This document shows, one piece after another, positions 60,580 to 64,000 of a stretch of 64,000 bases of DNA. The position numbers were made by a program, and so were the translations under genes. The stretch's first letter is position 1. Every line of letters begins with the position of its first letter. The notes beneath the pieces were generated by a model. It ran no database searches. It saw only the letters and a program-made list of their open reading frames with translations, and was not told the DNA's origin. This DNA comes from Gammaproteobacteria bacterium (lineage in GTDB: Bacteria; Pseudomonadota; Gammaproteobacteria; UBA4575): NCBI GenBank assembly GCA_014075255.1, contig CP046178.1:134001-198000 (forward strand), written 5' to 3'.

Positions 60580-60688
60580 CTAATGTAATTCGTACATTAC
60601 AAGCCTTGAAAAGTAAGGCATTTATTCAACAGTAATAGTTTTGCTTAAATGATGTCTGATCTCACCAAAGAGAACATGATCAGCGTGA

Positions 60689-60868
60689 CAAAGTACCAAT
60701 ACTTATCTAGCACTTATAGCATTACAATGCAGTATTACCTACGCACCTGCGAAGATAATACAAATCAATAATGATGTAGAACCAGATATAGAACGCACTG
60801 CATCTGTGGAATGCTATAAGAGGATAGTGACTAGCAATCCAATACGTTATTACGTTCCCACTCACTAA
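60689..60868 (+). pseudogene. Possible remnant of an exported-protein gene
   Basis: A frame of 59 codons without ATG, GTG or TTG start reads NTYLALIALQCSITYA, then PAKIIQINNDVEPDIERT and ECYKRIVTSNP. The first part resembles a signal peptide and the AYA-P-type junction resembles a cleavage site. A start codon (ATG 60676) exists in another frame, so a frameshift could connect them. The last 38 bases overlap gmaS. It is too short and unsupported to call a gene. Confidence 0.2.
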
Positions 60869-62138
60869 GATGCGATGTGAATTGATCCCATTCTTGCATT
60901 TTTAGTTTTACAAATGATTCAACAAGCTCTTCGCCTAAGCCTTGTTGAATAACTTTGTTTTTTTCTAATAAGCGTAGTGCATCAAGCAGATTCGTAGGCA
61001 ATAATTTAGCATTTTTTACTTTATGACCTTCTTCATACATATCAATATGCAAAGGTTCGCCTGGATCACGTTTGTTTTCGATTCCTTCTAATCCTGCTGC
61101 GATGATGCCTGCTTGTAGTAGATAGGGATTAACGGCACCATCCATTAAACGTAACTCAAATCTACCATCATCTGGAACACGAATCATATGGGTACGATTA
61201 TTACCAGAATAAGTAATCGAGCTTGGCGACCAGGTGGCACCAGAGGTGGTGCGTGGTGCACTAATGCGTTTGTAACTGTTTACAGTAGGATTAAATACTG
61301 CGCAAAGTGATTGTGCATGTTGCATGATGCCGCCTAAAAATTGATAGGCGAGTTTAGATAAACCTAAGTCATCATTTTTGCTTAAAAATAAATTCTTTTT
61401 GCCTGTTTTGTCCCAAATGGAAACGTGTGCATGACAACCGTTACCTGTTAAGTTGAGAAATGGTTTGGGTGCAAAAGTAGCGCGTAGCCCGTGTTGTTCG
61501 GCGAGCGCTTTAGTCATGTATTTAAAAAATACATGACGATCTGCGGTTTTTAAGGCGTCGTCGTAATCCCAGTTCATTTCAAACTGACCATTCGCATCTT
61601 CATGATCATTTTGGTAGGGGTTCCAATCGAGCTTAATCATACAATCACAAATTTCGCTAATGAGTGGATATTGGCGCATTACCGCTTGCTGGTCATAGCA
61701 AGGCTTGGATTGTGTGTCGGCAGAGTCGGCTAAAGCTGTTCCTTCTTGATTAATTAAAAAGAATTCACACTCCACGCCGGTTTTTACGCGATAACCTTTT
61801 TTAGTAGCGCGTGCGAGTTGTCTTTTTAATGCAACGCGTGGTGAGGCTTCAACTTCTTTTCCATCCATCCATAAATCACAGGCGACCCATGCGACTTCGG
61901 GATTCCACGGTAATTGAATTAGGCTGCTGGGATCTGGGATACCAAATAAATCAGGGTGGGCTGGGGTCATATCTAGCCAGGCCGCAAATCCGGCAAATCC
62001 AGCGCCATTTTTTTGCATATCTTTAATGGCACGTGCGGGCGCTAGCTTTGCACGTAGATTACCAAATAAATCTACAAAGCTAACCAGAAAATATTTAATG
62101 CCTTTTTCTTTTGCTACTTTTTCTAAATCGATAGCCAT
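60831..62138 (-). CDS. gmaS: Gamma-glutamylmethylamide synthetase (GmaS) / type III glutamate-ammonia ligase
   Basis: Glutamine-synthetase-fold enzyme, 435 residues. With methylamine it would make gamma-glutamylmethylamide from glutamate and ATP; GlnT-type relatives use ammonia. Visible features are VSFVDLFGNLRAKLAPARAI, GVECEFFLINQEG (metal-binding Glu residues), NWDYDDALKTADRHVFFKY, FLNLTGNGCHAHVSIWD (ATP site) and YSGNNRTHMIRVPDDGRFEL (glutamate site). The family is shorter than GlnA-I and lacks its adenylylation Tyr region. It is 62 bases downstream of mgsC, with GGAGGA seven bases before ATG. The adjacent mgs genes favour GmaS over a general glutamine synthetase. Confidence 0.85.
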   Translation of the reverse strand: MAIDLEKVAKEKGIKYFLVSFVDLFGNLRAKLAPARAIKDMQKNGAGFAGFAAWLDMTPAHPDLFGIPDPSSLIQLPWNPEVAWVACDLWMDGKEVEASPRVALKRQLARATKKGYRVKTGVECEFFLINQEGTALADSADTQSKPCYDQQAVMRQYPLISEICDCMIKLDWNPYQNDHEDANGQFEMNWDYDDALKTADRHVFFKYMTKALAEQHGLRATFAPKPFLNLTGNGCHAHVSIWDKTGKKNLFLSKNDDLGLSKLAYQFLGGIMQHAQSLCAVFNPTVNSYKRISAPRTTSGATWSPSSITYSGNNRTHMIRVPDDGRFELRLMDGAVNPYLLQAGIIAAGLEGIENKRDPGEPLHIDMYEEGHKVKNAKLLPTNLLDALRLLEKNKVIQQGLGEELVESFVKLKMQEWDQFTSHLSEWERNNVLDC

Positions 62139-62201
62139 GACATTTCCTCCAGGGGATTTTATTTTTATTTATTTTATTATATTAATTAAATTTTTAACAA
62201 C

Positions 62202-63515
62202 TTAATATTGGCCTGGAATCCAATCGGTTCCAGCTAATGGGACTTTAGCCATTGCAGCTGCCTCAACGGTTAGCGCAACCAAATCCTCAGGTTCTAAATT
62301 ATGCAAATGAGATTTACCGCAAGCACGTGCCAAAGTTTGTGCTTCTAGCACCATGGTCTGCAATAAATTTTTAATGCGTCGACCACCTAGCTCTGGATCT
62401 AAATTTTTGGATAATTCAGGGTCCTGAGTGGTTATACCAGCGGGGTCACGACCTTCATGATAGGCATCGTAAAATCCAGGTGCAGTGTCCATTTTTTTAT
62501 ATTCATCAGCATACTTAGGGCTATTACATCCCAGGGCAAATAGTGCAGCCATTCCTATGGAAACGGCATCTGCGCCTAATGCCATACATTTTGCAACATC
62601 GGCACCATTTCGTATGCCACCTGAAACAATAAGTTGTACCTTACGATGCATGCCCATTTCTTGTAAAGCCTCTACTGCAATTCGTACCGCAGGTAGAGTG
62701 GGGATACCAACATGTTCTATAAATACATCTTGAGTTGCCGCCGTGCCACCTTGCATGCCATCTACAACGATTACATCAGCACCCGCTTTTACGGCTAACT
62801 GCACATCATATTTAGTGCGAGTTGCGCCGACTTTTATATAAATTGGTTTTTCATGATTGGTTATTTCGCGTAGTTCCTGAATTTTAATTTCTAAATCATC
62901 TGGTCCGTTCCAATCTGGATGTCGACAAGCACTGCGCTGATCTACACCTTTAGGCAATGTACGCATTTGCGCAACACGATCACTTATTTTTTGTCCTAAT
63001 AACATTCCACCACCACCCGGTTTTGCACCTTGGCCACAGACGATTTCAATTGCATCGGCTTTGCGCAAATCATCTGGATTCATACCGTAACGAGAAGGTA
63101 GTAATTGGTAAACGAGAGTCTTAGAAGATTTTCTTTCCTCTGGGGTCATGCCGCCGTCACCGGTTGTGGCGCTAGTGCCCATCATGGCAGCACCTTTACC
63201 TAATGAATCTTTAGCTTCAGCAGACAATGCGCCAAAACTCATGCCAGCAATGGTGATAGGGATGTCTAAATGTAGTGGCTTTGTAGCAAAGCGTGAGCCG
63301 AGAACAACATCGGTGTCACAGCGTTCACGATAACCCTCAAGTGGATAGCGTGACATGCTAGCTCCCAGAAATAACAAATCATCAAAGTGAGGAAGTCTAC
63401 GCTTTGCTCCTCCACCCCGAATACTGTAGATGCCTTGTGTAGCAGCTCTTTGTATTTCTTGGATAGTACTTTTGTCCCAGATATATGATTCTTTCATTTC
63501 TTTTTCAGTATTCAT
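62202..63515 (-). CDS. mgsC: N-methylglutamate synthase FMN subunit, glutamate-synthase-like (MgsC)
   Basis: 437 residues, corresponding to the FMN-binding central domain of glutamate synthase as a separate protein. Landmarks are GGGAKRRLPHFDDLLFLGAS, TIAGMSFGALSAEAKDSLGK, GDGGMTPEERKSSK, GQGAKPGGGGMLLGQKIS, YIKVGATRTKYDVQLAVKAGADVIVVDGM (in part), GGTAATQDVFIEHVGIPTLP and SGGIRNGADVAKCMALGADA. It ends ACGKSHLHNLEPEDLVALT. In the N-methylglutamate pathway MgsABC make N-methylglutamate from glutamate and methylamine equivalents. The rhizobial homologue is GlxD. The assignment depends on operon context with gmaS and mgsB. Confidence 0.85.
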   Translation of the reverse strand: MNTEKEMKESYIWDKSTIQEIQRAATQGIYSIRGGGAKRRLPHFDDLLFLGASMSRYPLEGYRERCDTDVVLGSRFATKPLHLDIPITIAGMSFGALSAEAKDSLGKGAAMMGTSATTGDGGMTPEERKSSKTLVYQLLPSRYGMNPDDLRKADAIEIVCGQGAKPGGGGMLLGQKISDRVAQMRTLPKGVDQRSACRHPDWNGPDDLEIKIQELREITNHEKPIYIKVGATRTKYDVQLAVKAGADVIVVDGMQGGTAATQDVFIEHVGIPTLPAVRIAVEALQEMGMHRKVQLIVSGGIRNGADVAKCMALGADAVSIGMAALFALGCNSPKYADEYKKMDTAPGFYDAYHEGRDPAGITTQDPELSKNLDPELGGRRIKNLLQTMVLEAQTLARACGKSHLHNLEPEDLVALTVEAAAMAKVPLAGTDWIPGQY

Positions 63516-63581
63516 TGGTGAATCAGCATTGTGTTTCTATTTAAGAGTTACGATTTTATATATTTGATATTCAATAAAGAT

Positions 63582-64000
63582 TTAAGATAAAGAAGCGTTA
63601 TCGATATTAAAGTTATAAAGATTTCTTGCCGATCCGTAACGTTTAAATTTTGTAACATCTGCATCAATATTGGCTTTTTGTAAAAGTCCACCAAGCTTCT
63701 CAATGTGATCGGTTGTCATTTCTTTTTCAATGCAGTCTGTGCCTAAGCTTTTTACTCTTCCTTGTACAAAAATTTGCACTTCATATACTGAATCTCCCAA
63801 AGCATCACCTGCATCACCACAGATAACCAGGCTGCCTGCTTGGCCCAAAAAGGCACCCATGTGACCAATCGATCCACCTACAACAATATCAATTCCTTTC
63901 ATTGATATGCCGCAACGAGCAGCAGCATTTCCTTCAATAACCAATAAACCTCCGTGACCACTTGCACCGGCATATTGCGAAGCATTGCCTTTAACCGTTA
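63582..64000 (-). CDS. mgsB: GXGXG-domain subunit of N-methylglutamate synthase (MgsB), 5'-truncated by window edge
   Basis: The C-terminal glutamate-synthase (GltB alpha-helix/beta-helix, GXGXG) domain as a stand-alone subunit. The frame runs off the right edge, with the last visible codons reading TVKGNASQYAGASGHGGLLV, then VIEGNAAARCGISMKG, IDIVVGGSIGHMGAFLGQAG, SLVICGDAGDALGDSVYEVQ and IFVQGRVKSLGTDCIEKE. The repeated Gly pattern typifies the beta-helix. The amidotransferase subunit (MgsA) should lie beyond the window. It is 66 bases upstream of mgsC on the - strand. Confidence 0.85.
   Translation of the reverse strand, partial: TVKGNASQYAGASGHGGLLVIEGNAAARCGISMKGIDIVVGGSIGHMGAFLGQAGSLVICGDAGDALGDSVYEVQIFVQGRVKSLGTDCIEKEMTTDHIEKLGGLLQKANIDADVTKFKRYGSARNLYNFNIDNASLS

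Larger units (their letters stand above)
60447..60830. other. 384-bp gap with dense inverted repeats
   Basis: The largest gene-free interval in the window. It contains an outer 9-bp perfect inverted repeat, CCATTCAAA (60497-60505) with TTTGAATGG (60571-60579), that encloses three small hairpins: 60508-60518, 60520-60542 (GATACAG / CTGTGATC, one bulge) and 60553-60568. A 7-bp hairpin TAATGTA / TACATTA lies at 60581-60599, and a 5-bp hairpin GCCTT / AAGGC at 60603-60619. From 60689 a frame without start codon stays open to 60868. No confident gene, promoter or RNA was identified. Confidence 0.5.

Overview
The window looks like a chromosomal segment of a Gammaproteobacterium with an AT-rich genome. 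The evidence is gene order. Blocks such as miaB-ybeZ-ybeY-corC-lnt, leuS-lptE...holA, proA-nadD-rsfS-rlmH-maf-rng-yhdP-nit-tldD-pmbA and aspS...yebC-ruvCAB-ybgC-tolQRAB-pal-cpoB-queE-queC-tRNA-Lys follow the order familiar from Pseudomonas and relatives. LptE, the Lol/Tol-Pal and lipoprotein genes show a Gram-negative envelope. No species can be named from the sequence alone. There is no rRNA, CRISPR array, insertion sequence or prophage in the window.

Layout: (1) About 1-12,230 is a surface-polysaccharide cluster, visibly more AT-rich and more loosely spaced than the rest. It holds a truncated GT4 glycosyltransferase, a Wzx-type flippase, a two-domain methyltransferase, a second GT4, a NeuD/PerB-like acyltransferase, a frameshifted FkbM-like gene, a DegT-family (perosamine-synthase-like) aminotransferase, a GT2, a WecG/TagA transferase and a WcaJ-like initiating phosphosugar transferase. 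The housekeeping ssb gene sits inside it. (2) 12,242-21,924 holds tRNA modification (miaB), ribosome/RNA quality control (ybeZ, ybeY), corC and lnt, then manC (GDP-mannose supply), leuS and lptE. ybeZ carries a one-base frameshift in a T7 run. (3) 21,960-25,470 is an inverted pair, a GarR-like reductase and a DUF1631 protein, that separates lptE from holA. (4) 25,646-39,478 is a long + strand block: holA, proA, nadD, rsfS, rlmH, maf, rng, yhdP, a nitrilase-family amidase, tldD and pmbA. A diverged copy of the nadD start lies just upstream of nadD. (5) 39,487-44,421 holds a DUF3108 protein, purN and purM on the - strand, a CDP-alcohol phosphatidyltransferase and hda on the + strand, then wrbA and arsC on the - strand. 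(6) 44,581-59,676 runs from fmdB and aspS through a DUF2288 gene, pilF, nudB and a hydrolase to yebC, ruvCAB, the complete Tol-Pal operon, queE, queC and a tRNA-Lys(UUU). (7) 59,677-64,000 is accessory: an exported ankyrin/peptidoglycan-binding protein, a structured gap, and the downstream half of an N-methylglutamate-pathway operon (gmaS, mgsC, partial mgsB) on the - strand.

How it fits together: the polysaccharide genes suffice to start a glycan on undecaprenyl phosphate (WcaJ-like), extend it (GT4, GT4, GT2, WecG) and flip it (Wzx). The aminotransferase plus NeuD-like acyltransferase, with ManC elsewhere in the window, suggest an N-acylated perosamine-type sugar. The gmaS/mgs genes suggest assimilation of methylated amines, consistent with a marine methylamine user.

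Most worth checking: the two single-base frameshifts (ybeZ and the FkbM-like gene), the relic nadD start, the dense set of nested inverted repeats at 60,497-60,619, the kinase-like/methyltransferase fusion, and the partial methylamine operon at the right edge.
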